Under the pieces are notes generated by a model, which was given only the letters and a program-made list of their open reading frames with translations, was not told where the DNA came from and searched no databases. Below are positions 7,085-16,500 of a stretch of 24,891 nucleotides of DNA, piece after piece. Where the stretch lies: NCBI GenBank assembly GCA_964452045.1, contig CAYVKM010000055.1, positions 1 through 24,891 of the forward strand, in the 5' to 3' direction. Every line of letters starts with the position of its first letter. Position 1 is the first letter of the stretch. The DNA is from CAYVKM01 sp964452045 (GTDB lineage Bacteria > Calditrichota > Calditrichia > RBG-13-44-9). Made by a program: the position numbers and the translations under genes.

Positions 7085-7603
7085 TTATTGTACCGTAAAT
7101 TGCATCCAGTCTGACTCTGCTCCCTGAAATAGCTCACTTCCAATCGGATCTATCCTCCATCTGTACGTTCCTGGTTCCAGTGATGAATATGGCGTAAGTT
7201 CATTTAATTCCTTCAATTGATTAGGTGTATAATCGTCACCGATACTTGTTTCTTGAGTGTAAAAATTCTTATATACCCCATTCCCACTTCTAATCAAAAG
7301 TCGAAAAACATAATTATCCGGAATAAAAAGCTGATCAAAATTCCAGCTAAAAAATGGCGCCCGAATAATTATAGGACCCACTGGTTCCAACAGCACCGGA
7401 CTCTCTCGTACTGAATAATTTACTGTATCAGAAGGATCGCCGTATTGATCCAGTTCATCAAATGCTTTTACAAAATAAAAATATCGTTTATCAAGACTGA
7501 CTGAAACATCGGTAAATGTTGTATCGATAATATTAAAATTTTTTGTGATTTTTCCAACAGAAACATAATTTTTATCAATTGACTCGCTCCGATATATGGA
7601 ATA
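7085..7603 (-). CDS. C-terminal fragment with two fibronectin-III-like modules (start lost in gap)
   Basis: 172 visible residues. Module 1 (about 1-68) has the FN3 signature YSIYRSESIDKNYVSVGKIT, then DKRYFYFVKAFDELDQYGDPS. Module 2 (about 72-172) runs from PVLLEPVGPI through FFSWNFDQL to EPGTYRWRIDPIGSE and SDWMQFTV. The 5' end is missing in the N gap. It is in frame with the PorV fragment on the other side if the gap is exactly 100 bases, but 100 Ns normally stand for an unknown length. FN3 modules like these are not part of the PorV barrel, so a separate secreted protein or lipoprotein is at least as likely as a PorV C-terminal extension. The stop lies 14 bases before the SLBB gene. Confidence 0.7.
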   Translation of the reverse strand, partial: YSIYRSESIDKNYVSVGKITKNFNIIDTTFTDVSVSLDKRYFYFVKAFDELDQYGDPSDTVNYSVRESPVLLEPVGPIIIRAPFFSWNFDQLFIPDNYVFRLLIRSGNGVYKNFYTQETSIGDDYTPNQLKELNELTPYSSLEPGTYRWRIDPIGSELFQGAESDWMQFTVQ

Positions 7604-7703
7604 NNNNNNNNNNNNNNNNNNNNNNNNNNNNNNNNNNNNNNNNNNNNNNNNNNNNNNNNNNNNNNNNNNNNNNNNNNNNNNNNNNNNNNNNNNNNNNNNN
7701 NNN
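7604..7703. other. Assembly gap (100 Ns)
   Basis: A run of exactly 100 Ns, the usual placeholder for a scaffold gap of unknown size. It interrupts the porV region, so anything inferred across it (one fused protein or two genes) is unproven. Confidence 0.99.
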
Positions 7704-8365
7704 AACATGGTCCCAAAATCGAAACCCAATCCGGAGGCGGTTTGACTGAACAGAGACTGCCGGATGAATTTTACGTTTAAGCCAATAGGGATTTCGGTGG
7801 GGAAAACAAAATATTGCCAGCCAAAATCGATATCAAGTTTATAGGTCTTTGCCAAGGTAAGAAAGAAAGCATCATTGGTAAAACTGCTGAAACCTTTCGG
7901 TGCATCGGTAAGCACAATTCCCAGTTCCTGTAATTCCTGCCAGCTGGATGCACTGGTGCTCGCCTCATTCACCCGGGTCGAATAATCCAATACCAGATTA
8001 TTCGAATCGTACCGGGGTATATCGGCTACGGACAATCTTACCCAGTTCAGAGAAATTCCTGCCCCACCATAAACCGGGCGGGTAAAACCAATCTGATGAT
8101 GTCTTTCCAGCGATTTAAACAGGGAGGCATACATACCAAAAAGTTCAGGTTGCATTAAGGTGGAAGCGCCAGCCGGATTCCAATAAAAAGCAGAACCATC
8201 ATCGGCCACTGCCACAAAAGCACCTCCCATGGCCATGGCCCGCGCCCCAATCCCTAATTCCAGAAAAGAGCCGGCATACTTATTATCTGCCGCCTGACTT
8301 TCCGGCGCGAGGAAAAGGCTTACTACTACAAACATTATTGTAATTAGATTCGTATTAAATCTCAT
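7704..8365 (-). CDS. porV: PorV/PorQ-family outer-membrane protein, N-terminal part (3' end in gap)
   Basis: 220 residues are visible. A signal peptide (1 to about 25, ending SQA-ADNK) precedes the hallmark PorV/PorQ (UPF0164-like, FadL-type barrel) opening: FLELGIGARAMAMGGAFVA, then DDGSAFYWNPAGAS, then strands such as RPVYGGAGISLNWVRLS and IGLNVKFIRQSLF. PorV is the outer-membrane partner that shuttles T9SS cargo from the translocon to the PorU sortase. The ATG overlaps the porU stop (ATGA, 8362-8365), so translation is coupled. The same porU-porV order is known in Bacteroidetes. The sequence stops at the gap with about half of a normal PorV present. Separation from the FN3 fragment is discussed in that entry. 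Confidence 0.82.
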
Positions 8366-11300
8366 CTTAATTTTGCCACTTTCAGTATTTCTGATTTCTC
8401 TTTATCATCATACTTTGCTTTTATCAATGCAAAATAGACCCCATTTGCCACCTGATCCCCATTATCATCTGTCCCATCCCAGATGAGCTCATTATAACCT
8501 ACCCGGCGCGGATCGTTTCCGGGGCTGCTGGTATTAATATCGGTTCTGATGCGCTTAATCAATCTTCCGGAAACAGTAAAAATTCTTATTTCCAGATCAT
8601 CAATAATATTTGCAGCGTTGATATAATATGAAAATACGGTGTAATCTGTGACGTCACCGAAAGGATTGGGATAATTTCCGAAGACCTTTAAATCGAATGC
8701 ATCATCCACCTGAAGGGTAAATTCCCGGCTGGAGGAATTCCCATTCACATCTTTCACCCGGATATCCAGTGTATGGGTACCCACGGTCAATTCCGGATAA
8801 ACCGTAATGCCCAGAACATTTGATTGCGACACCGAATCCGGAATAAACACCTTCTCCGACGGGACTGCCACATCATTAATCACGATATTTATCTGATCCC
8901 GGTTTATATTTAAGCCGCTTTCATCTTCAACAATAACATTCAAAACCGGATTAGATGATACCAGGGATTTACTTCGGATCTGCCGTCCATCAATGGTGAG
9001 TTCGATCCGAGGTGGTTCAGCATCACTGGAGACAAACAGCCCATACAAACCATCCTGATTTAAGCTGGCCTGAATTGAAGAGGAAACGGAATCAACATTG
9101 GCATCCTGTTGCAACCAGGTCTGAATCCGGCTATCCCAGCGGTATAATTTCAACGAATTAAAGGAAAGGCTGTGGGATTGCAGATAGGATGAATTATATG
9201 ACATCCGCAGTGAATAGGGAGCAGATAAGGCAGCATTATTATTCAATAATTTTATATTTACCCCTACCGGTGTATCAAATCCCTGTAAAGGAACCGGCGC
9301 CAGTTTTGCCTGATTTAAACTGGCAATATCGGTATTCAGATTTAGAAGAACCGCAGATGGTTGGGAGATGCTTCCCGGCCCAAGCCAGAAAGTGTTTCCG
9401 GTTCCGATGCTGATGGTATCGTTTGCCTGGTTGTTATAAGTAGATCCCAGTTCCGGGGTCAGCTGATAAATATCAACAGTTATCCGCGAACTGTCCAGAT
9501 TATTAGCGGGATTAAAGTCCGGGGTTGTACCCTCGCGATTTAAAGTGGCATACAACTGATATTGGGGCGTTGCCAGAGACAGGGGAAAATCAAGCTTGTA
9601 AGAAAGGCTATCCTTTCCCCGGATGGTAATTGATTCCGAAGCAAAGGCACTATTAATAAGGTAATTTTCATAACCATTATAGACTTTTAACTCAACCCCC
9701 TGGGCATCGACCAGACCGGAATTACCGATACTCACTGCTACCCTTACCCGGTCATCCCCGGCCAGGTTTATCCCGTTCTTATAAATGAGCGGGTCCGGAC
9801 GGGTTTCGACTACCCGGTAATTGTAATTCATACGGCTAACCTGGCCGATGGAATTTGTGGCATAGACAAAGAAATAGACTGTGGAAAGAGAGAAGGTCGG
9901 TGGAATTTTTTCTACGGTCTCATAGATATTTTCTCCGATAAGCCGGGTATTGATATGGAGAGTATCCTTATCGTTTGGCAGTACCCCTTTGGGCAATACG
10001 GCCACAACTTTTACATGGGATACACCCTGGCCATCCTTTACAATAAGAGATATGCCAACACTGTCCTCTGCATTTGGGTGCAGGGGGCTAGTTTTCACAG
10101 AATCGAAGAGGGAATAATTTACCGCGATCTGCCGGAAGCCTGAAGCATCGGTTACATTGTCTGTGAGATAAGCACGAATATAATTGGTCCCCCGAATGGT
10201 ATCGGTTGGAATAACTATCTCACGGTTAACCGTACCGGAGGAGTAGAAAAGCGGTTCCCGGTAAATGACTTCATTTTTTGAATTGGCTAATTCCAGATAA
10301 CCATCGGCAGAGGAAAACGGAGCAGTAATTTGCACATTCACCGTATCGCCGGGCTGTGGTAGCTCGTTATCTACACTAATTTGAATATTATCTCCGGGGG
10401 TCTTCAGGAACAAATATGGATCACCAATTAAATTGTATTGGTGGATCATATCATCCTTTAAGAGACCATGACCCCATTGATAACCAGGAATGATTGTATC
10501 GCTGACCACGTACTGGGAATTGATGTAATAGTCAATTTTTCCCATGGTGACTGCTTCGCCGATGGATATATTCGGTTCCCGCAAATCTTTCATTACGTTC
10601 CAAAGAATAGAGTAGTCATTGGCCACCCAACCCAGTCCGGAAGAAGCAAAAACACCAATAGCACCTTTTTCCGGTGAAAGCAGTAATTTTTGCGCCAGAC
10701 CCGGATTTCCCGGGTTTTCAAAGGCACCGGTAAAACAGGTCATACTGGTAACAAAAGGATATTTCCCCCGGTTATTTAATCTTTCCACATCCTGGAGATT
10801 TAACAGCGTCACATCCGCCCAGATGCCGCCCCCTCCGTGGCCCAGGAAATTGACCAGCTGAACACCGTTATCAAAATAATCAATGAGATCCGTTGTGCCC
10901 CCATAATTCGGATCGAATGGTTCCAGCGTGGTGTCTTCTACCGTGTTCAACTTGAAAGAGGTAAATTGCTTATCCAGCAGAAGATCGATCACCCGCTGAT
11001 TCTGGGTTCGGAAGGCAGGTTTTGGTGGCATACCAACCAAGCTGCTAAATTCCGGGGTATTCCGGTCGTTACCACTGATAAATAGGGTCTGATTTCGCCA
11101 GGGACCAACCTCCACATTTTCTTCAAATTCTTGAATTTTGGTAATCACGTTGGTCACTTCGCCATTGGTGGTTACCGGGATCCGGCCCACAAATAAATCC
11201 GGCAGGGGATCTTCACCGGAGATCTGGGCATAGGGTAAGTCCGTCGCAACTGCTCCGAATTCGTAGGATTGATAGAAAAATGTTGGAACAAAGTCTATAT

Positions 11301-13401
11301 TAATCGAACTGGCGGTTTTATAATCATAATTCGCATCACCGAACAGCAGCACATATTTAAGCCGATGATTTTTATCCCAGTTATAAAAGGCATATTTCAG
11401 GAAAGATTTGATGGCCAGCGGGGATTTGATACCGTAGTTAAACTCATCATAAATATCCTTCTCTTTCACCATCACCACGTTGAGACCATTCTGTCGTCTT
11501 AAATCTGCCAATTGTCTGGCCCGGTCGTAAAACCGATCATGGGTGATGATAACATAATCTGCTGAATTCGTACTGCTCTTGAGACTTCGGGTTGGGTTAT
11601 CCTCATCGAAGGGTTCATCTTTTTCAATCTTGAGCGGTTTCAATTTGGCATTACTGGCCACGGCAATATATTCGATATCATCGGAATAGATATTATCCTG
11701 GAAGGTAATTTTATAGCGGGTACGGCTACCGGTACCCTGTACACTTAGATTGTAATTGACAATCTTGCTGATACCTTTCTTGTAAATCTCAATATCCGGC
11801 CGGGTAAAATTAAAAATTTCGAATTGAAAAAGTTTGATATTCGGATAATAGATGACCGAGGTTGACGGTCGACGGAATTCAATATAATTATCTACCGCTT
11901 TATATTGCCTGTCGTAGGTGATCTCCGCCCAGTTAAAGAGAACATAATCTGTTTTTCCATTACCAGCCAGGGTTGGTAATTGTATCTCAAGATTATTTGC
12001 TCCGTGTTTTAGATCAAGAGTCCGAATGGATGAGTTGCCTTCGTTATCAAGAGAGTAGAGATCCTGCCATGACCAATTTCCAGATGATTCACCGACCAAT
12101 CGCTGATTCAACCAAACCATCAGTTTATGATCGGTTTGAGATTTGCCGGCAAACATCATCTTTACCCGAACCGGCTCAAAGGAGGAAGAGTCCGGATAAA
12201 GCAACGGGACTGAATAGGATTTTTTACCTATAGCCTGAATTCCGGAGTCAAAAAACCAGGCATCACGGGTGTATGTTAACTGATGTGTATTACCATAGCC
12301 AAATCTTTCGAAGTATCGATTGTCCTCAAAGTGAACGGTATATGGGTAAAACTGGCTGGGATTATACTGGCCGGGATTGGTCTGAACAATCGCACCACTT
12401 TCCTCGACCATCCGGATACCCGGTGAACCGCCCCAGCTGAGCCAATAAACATTCTCATCGGAAAAAGGATCGGTATAAAGATCAGGATACTGATCAATAA
12501 AAGTTTTGATATTGGGTTCACCTAAAAACTCGAAATAATCGGATTCATTGAATTCCAGGTCCTGAGCGCCGGAAATATAAAGCGCAATATCTTTGCCCTT
12601 GTTCATCAGCCGGAAGGTTTGGGGATTGATCGATTGAATATCAACTCCAGCCGCAATTAGATCACTTCCGGTAACCTTATAGATCCCCTTCTGATTCACA
12701 TATAATTTAACCTGATTATCAAAGTTGATGCCTTGCAACGGTGAAGAGGGCACGGTCGTCATGCTGTTGGCAGTTATGGCTCTGGGCAGACTCCCGATGT
12801 TATCTCCATTTATAGCAACATTCTTAAAAATATCCCGCTCCCGCGCATCCTGCATCATTGAACCACCTTGATTTCCAGAAGGAAATGTGAGTCGCACCCG
12901 GATGGTCTTGTAATAAGTGATGCCATTGGGTAAGACCTGAACCGGATAAACGGTAATCCCCATCATGCGGTAGTCCCGGAAAATACCGGCATCTTTTAAA
13001 CGAACAATTTTATCCGGATAAACTGAGGGATAACTTTTTTGTGCCTGAAATAATGAGTTTTCCGTTTCCGGTAGATAACTTACTGTCCTAATCCCCTCAT
13101 AAAACTGATTCTCGCTGGAAAGGACTTCCCAACTGACCTTACCCGGGGGGACAATTAAATTTTCAGAATAAACCGGAATCAATGGTGCTTCATTTTCATA
13201 ATTATAAATAAGACCAGGGATATCCACCGTTACCAGGGCAGGATTATCCGTAGAATGATCGATCTGAATATCGGGAAAATTGAATTCTATGATAATAGAT
13301 TGGTTATTCTGCTGTTTGATATCGTAAAATTTGAGCGGGTTGGCAAACAGAGTGGCAATATTTAAAAAGATCCAAAAGACAACGAAAAAAAATCTCATCA
13401 C
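8362..13401 (-). CDS. porU: C25 (gingipain-family) peptidase, probable T9SS sortase PorU
   Basis: 1679 residues. Order: signal peptide (1-20), propeptide-like beta region (about 25-600), caspase-like C25 domain (about 613-1005), Ig/adhesion-like beta domains, and a C-terminal FlgD-Ig-like module (about 1575-1679, FGNYPNPFGD to KVAKLR). The catalytic dyad is visible: His855 in FLGHGGGGIW and Cys889 in SMTCFTGAFE, with a 34-residue spacing close to that of RgpB. In P. gingivalis PorU removes the sorting domain of T9SS cargo and attaches the cargo to surface lipopolysaccharide with PorV. The adjoining coupled porV supports PorU over a secreted gingipain. It is longer than P. gingivalis PorU (about 1160), mainly through extra beta domains after the catalytic one. 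Cys889 is the only cysteine in the protein. A second ATG follows the first immediately. Confidence 0.88.
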   Translation of the reverse strand: MMRFFFVVFWIFLNIATLFANPLKFYDIKQQNNQSIIIEFNFPDIQIDHSTDNPALVTVDIPGLIYNYENEAPLIPVYSENLIVPPGKVSWEVLSSENQFYEGIRTVSYLPETENSLFQAQKSYPSVYPDKIVRLKDAGIFRDYRMMGITVYPVQVLPNGITYYKTIRVRLTFPSGNQGGSMMQDARERDIFKNVAINGDNIGSLPRAITANSMTTVPSSPLQGINFDNQVKLYVNQKGIYKVTGSDLIAAGVDIQSINPQTFRLMNKGKDIALYISGAQDLEFNESDYFEFLGEPNIKTFIDQYPDLYTDPFSDENVYWLSWGGSPGIRMVEESGAIVQTNPGQYNPSQFYPYTVHFEDNRYFERFGYGNTHQLTYTRDAWFFDSGIQAIGKKSYSVPLLYPDSSSFEPVRVKMMFAGKSQTDHKLMVWLNQRLVGESSGNWSWQDLYSLDNEGNSSIRTLDLKHGANNLEIQLPTLAGNGKTDYVLFNWAEITYDRQYKAVDNYIEFRRPSTSVIYYPNIKLFQFEIFNFTRPDIEIYKKGISKIVNYNLSVQGTGSRTRYKITFQDNIYSDDIEYIAVASNAKLKPLKIEKDEPFDEDNPTRSLKSSTNSADYVIITHDRFYDRARQLADLRRQNGLNVVMVKEKDIYDEFNYGIKSPLAIKSFLKYAFYNWDKNHRLKYVLLFGDANYDYKTASSINIDFVPTFFYQSYEFGAVATDLPYAQISGEDPLPDLFVGRIPVTTNGEVTNVITKIQEFEENVEVGPWRNQTLFISGNDRNTPEFSSLVGMPPKPAFRTQNQRVIDLLLDKQFTSFKLNTVEDTTLEPFDPNYGGTTDLIDYFDNGVQLVNFLGHGGGGIWADVTLLNLQDVERLNNRGKYPFVTSMTCFTGAFENPGNPGLAQKLLLSPEKGAIGVFASSGLGWVANDYSILWNVMKDLREPNISIGEAVTMGKIDYYINSQYVVSDTIIPGYQWGHGLLKDDMIHQYNLIGDPYLFLKTPGDNIQISVDNELPQPGDTVNVQITAPFSSADGYLELANSKNEVIYREPLFYSSGTVNREIVIPTDTIRGTNYIRAYLTDNVTDASGFRQIAVNYSLFDSVKTSPLHPNAEDSVGISLIVKDGQGVSHVKVVAVLPKGVLPNDKDTLHINTRLIGENIYETVEKIPPTFSLSTVYFFVYATNSIGQVSRMNYNYRVVETRPDPLIYKNGINLAGDDRVRVAVSIGNSGLVDAQGVELKVYNGYENYLINSAFASESITIRGKDSLSYKLDFPLSLATPQYQLYATLNREGTTPDFNPANNLDSSRITVDIYQLTPELGSTYNNQANDTISIGTGNTFWLGPGSISQPSAVLLNLNTDIASLNQAKLAPVPLQGFDTPVGVNIKLLNNNAALSAPYSLRMSYNSSYLQSHSLSFNSLKLYRWDSRIQTWLQQDANVDSVSSSIQASLNQDGLYGLFVSSDAEPPRIELTIDGRQIRSKSLVSSNPVLNVIVEDESGLNINRDQINIVINDVAVPSEKVFIPDSVSQSNVLGITVYPELTVGTHTLDIRVKDVNGNSSSREFTLQVDDAFDLKVFGNYPNPFGDVTDYTVFSYYINAANIIDDLEIRIFTVSGRLIKRIRTDINTSSPGNDPRRVGYNELIWDGTDDNGDQVANGVYFALIKAKYDDKEKSEILKVAKLR

Positions 13402-13481
13402 TCACATATATTTAGAAATACCAAAATGATTTACCGGAATTATTTAAAACGTTACCACAATTGAAAGTTCTACCTGATAAT

Positions 13482-13510
13482 AAGGGGGATAATATAAACT
13501 TATCCCCCTT
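13482..13510 (-). terminator. Strong stem-loop between T9SS cargo gene and porU
   Basis: AAGGGGGATAA (13482-13492) pairs perfectly over 11 bases with TTATCCCCCTT (13500-13510) around a 7-base loop. It lies about 30 bases downstream of the cargo stop codon on the minus strand. The sequence after it (ATTATCAGG) is poor in T, so termination may be partial. It could instead protect the cargo mRNA 3' end and lower porU read-through. Confidence 0.55.
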
Positions 13511-13540
13511 GATTATCTATTCCCTTTTTTAAAAAAAAAG

Positions 13541-16500
13541 CTATTTCATAAATACCAGTTTTCGCACCTGTCGGAAATCGAAGTTCTTGGCGCTAAAGAC
13601 CATATAATAAATGCCATTGGCCACCTGATTTCCGCGATCGTCCCGGGCATTCCAGATGATATTATCATAAACGCCCGGCTGATACACCTTGTTATTCACC
13701 AGGGTGCGGACTTTTTGACCGAGCATATTATAAATTTCGATACTGATTTCTGCCTGCTTCGGCACATCGAATTTCAGGTGAGTGGTCGGATTAAACGGAT
13801 TGGGATAGTTTTGATAGATGGCGAACGATTTCGGCAGTGACATCGCCGTACTGCTTGCCATCGTGTTATAGGCATATACATCCCCGTTATAATCCACCGA
13901 ATACAATTTGTAGTAATATGTTACTTCCGGGGTGACTTCCGGATCGGTATAACGGTAATCATGGCTGGTATTGGCATTTCCGTTGCCTTCAATTAATTCA
14001 TTATTCAACCGGATAAACTCACCCTCCGGATCCTCCGCCCGCATGAGATAGAAACCGGCATTGTTTTCCTCGCTGGCAGTAGTCCATTCCAGCTGAATAT
14101 TGCCATATCCGGCCCTTGCCTGGAAACTGGCTAAAGTTACTGGCAGGGAATAATCCCCGGCAGTACCAAGATTTGAGAAAGAGTTGATGGTTATAGCAGA
14201 TGCCGGGCCATTGAAGACATTGTCAACCAGGGAAATGTTTTGTTGATTGCCAATAACAAGACCCAAGGTATTTGTCGGAACTGCACTACTATTTATATCG
14301 ACTGTGACTAAAATGTAATTTGCATTACCAGTGATATCAAGAAGGTCCGTGAGATTACTAAAGGTAATGGTATTTCCACCAGAATAAGTATAGGTTCTCA
14401 ATAAGATATCGATTCCCGAATCATACTGACCCAGAGTACCGCCATCCCGGTAAAGATAAAATGCTGAGATATCAGTGCCGGTTGCCGTCCCGGATTTATT
14501 AAATGTTAGAGAGTTAATTTTAATAGTGGCAATAGTCGGATCGGCTCCAAATAAGATTGATACCATTTCCTGATTTGTTGCTCCGGGTGTAAATGCACCC
14601 TGGGCCACATCGCCACCATTAATTCCACCCTGAACAATTAAGTTCGGATTCAGAATTAGACGACGTGGATTCGTTGCTGTGGGAAGACCTTCCAAAATGG
14701 TGGCGTTTGGATTGGTGCTTAAATTCTCCACCCACCAGAACATATAATCATAAGGTGCACCTAAATTTTGAACATCACTCGGCGGTACAACATAATCAAT
14801 TGTAGCTCCTGGCGTTCGGTCCGGAGATTGGCGTTCCAATCCATATGGACGTCCGAAATTACCGGTGGTATTAAATCCCCAAATAATCCTGAAATCATCA
14901 CTCACGCTAGGATCCTCGCCACCGCTTAAGGTCGCACTCAAAGTAAAATCACTGGCACTTGCTGTAGTGTCCATAAGCGTACGAGCAGGAGTATTTGGAC
15001 TTGAAACATCCACTACTCTATTCACCGCAAAAGAATTTGATACACCGGTTCTTATTGGAACAACTGAAGAAGTTGCCACCAAGGTATAATTTCCAGTAAT
15101 TGAAGCATCAATAGCCATACCCTGAGCTGTAAGATCTGCCACACCGTTTACAAAATCGGAAGCTTGATTTAGCACATTATTATTTCCTGATCCCAATCCG
15201 GTAATCGTAACCGTTCCAGGACCAGAATTCCGAGTTACCGTTACGTTATTGGCAGCTGCATCAAAACTGGTTATCACATTCTGATAGGTATCCCACGCAG
15301 TAATTGTATTGACGCCGGTAACAGCATATCCATCACGTTGAGGCGAAGCCATAACAAAATCAAATTCCTGCAACGCACCTGGATTAATAGTTAAGGCACT
15401 GGATTCAACACCAGTAAGAGCAGGGGTACCAACTGGATCATCCGCTGTAAGGGTAATCCCTGTTTCAGCATTTGGGAATCTCACAACTACGGTATCCGTA
15501 CCACTACCAAAACCTACCGATATGCCAGTAAGCGTACTGGTACCACTCACGGTGGGAGGCGTACCATCCGGGGCATTGGAAGCGGTTGTACTAAAATCCA
15601 CTGACCGGGTTTCGTTAAAACTGGTAATCAAATTATCAGCAGCATCGGTAACATAGAGCCTGGCAACCAGGGTATCTGTAGCACTGTGGGCATTTGGTGT
15701 TCCACTAACACCAGAACCGCTGGTAAAGGTCTGTCCGGCAAAGCGAATCCAGATTTTTGAAGCAGTTCCGGTGGTAACGGTAATAGTCTCACCATTTGCT
15801 GTAACCACACCACCCTTGTCAACAAAATTCCCCGCTGGTTCGGTGAGCTCGAGCGTGTTAGGACCTCCTGCTGCGGTATTTGAATACCAGACACTGCCAC
15901 CAGTTGAACCTTGAGATACAATTAGATTAATGGAGTCGGGATTGGCACTACCACCTGTCGCCAACCGCCACCAGGTATCTGTTTCAGTAGTTAATTCTTT
16001 AAATTTAAATGACAAATTCGTAGGAGAATTGTTAACCGCAACACCATAGTTATTTTGAATCTCAATTGTAATCTGAGAACGATCTGAGCCGGTGCTGGCA
16101 GTAATCGTGGCCGGATTTACCGTAATTATAAGGGCTCGATAATTATCCCGGAAGTTATTGTTAAATGCACTAAAAATTTTCCCAACCACAGGCGATGCGG
16201 TAACATTATCATCTGAATTCAATGCATTATTCATTCCATTTGCACCAGCACCATCAAAAGCTCGTGCTCGTAATATCCGGTATCTATTTCCGGAAACTGA
16301 AACATCCCAGGTAATTGAGAAATCAGCATCATTTCCACTTGCAGTTATTGAAGTATCCGTGCCTAATGCTGTCCATTGAGTACTATCGTTTGAACCTTCA
16401 AATACAACACCGTCAAGAGAAAGATCAGAGCTTACTCCATTAACTACCCTAGCAAAAAGTTCGTATGTCGTATTGCCAATAAAATTACTTACACTAAGTG

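Noticed and set aside
10619..10861. Plus-strand frames inside porU and the other large minus-strand genes
   Set aside because: They lie antisense to well-supported coding sequence, have no ribosome sites and show no recognisable protein features.
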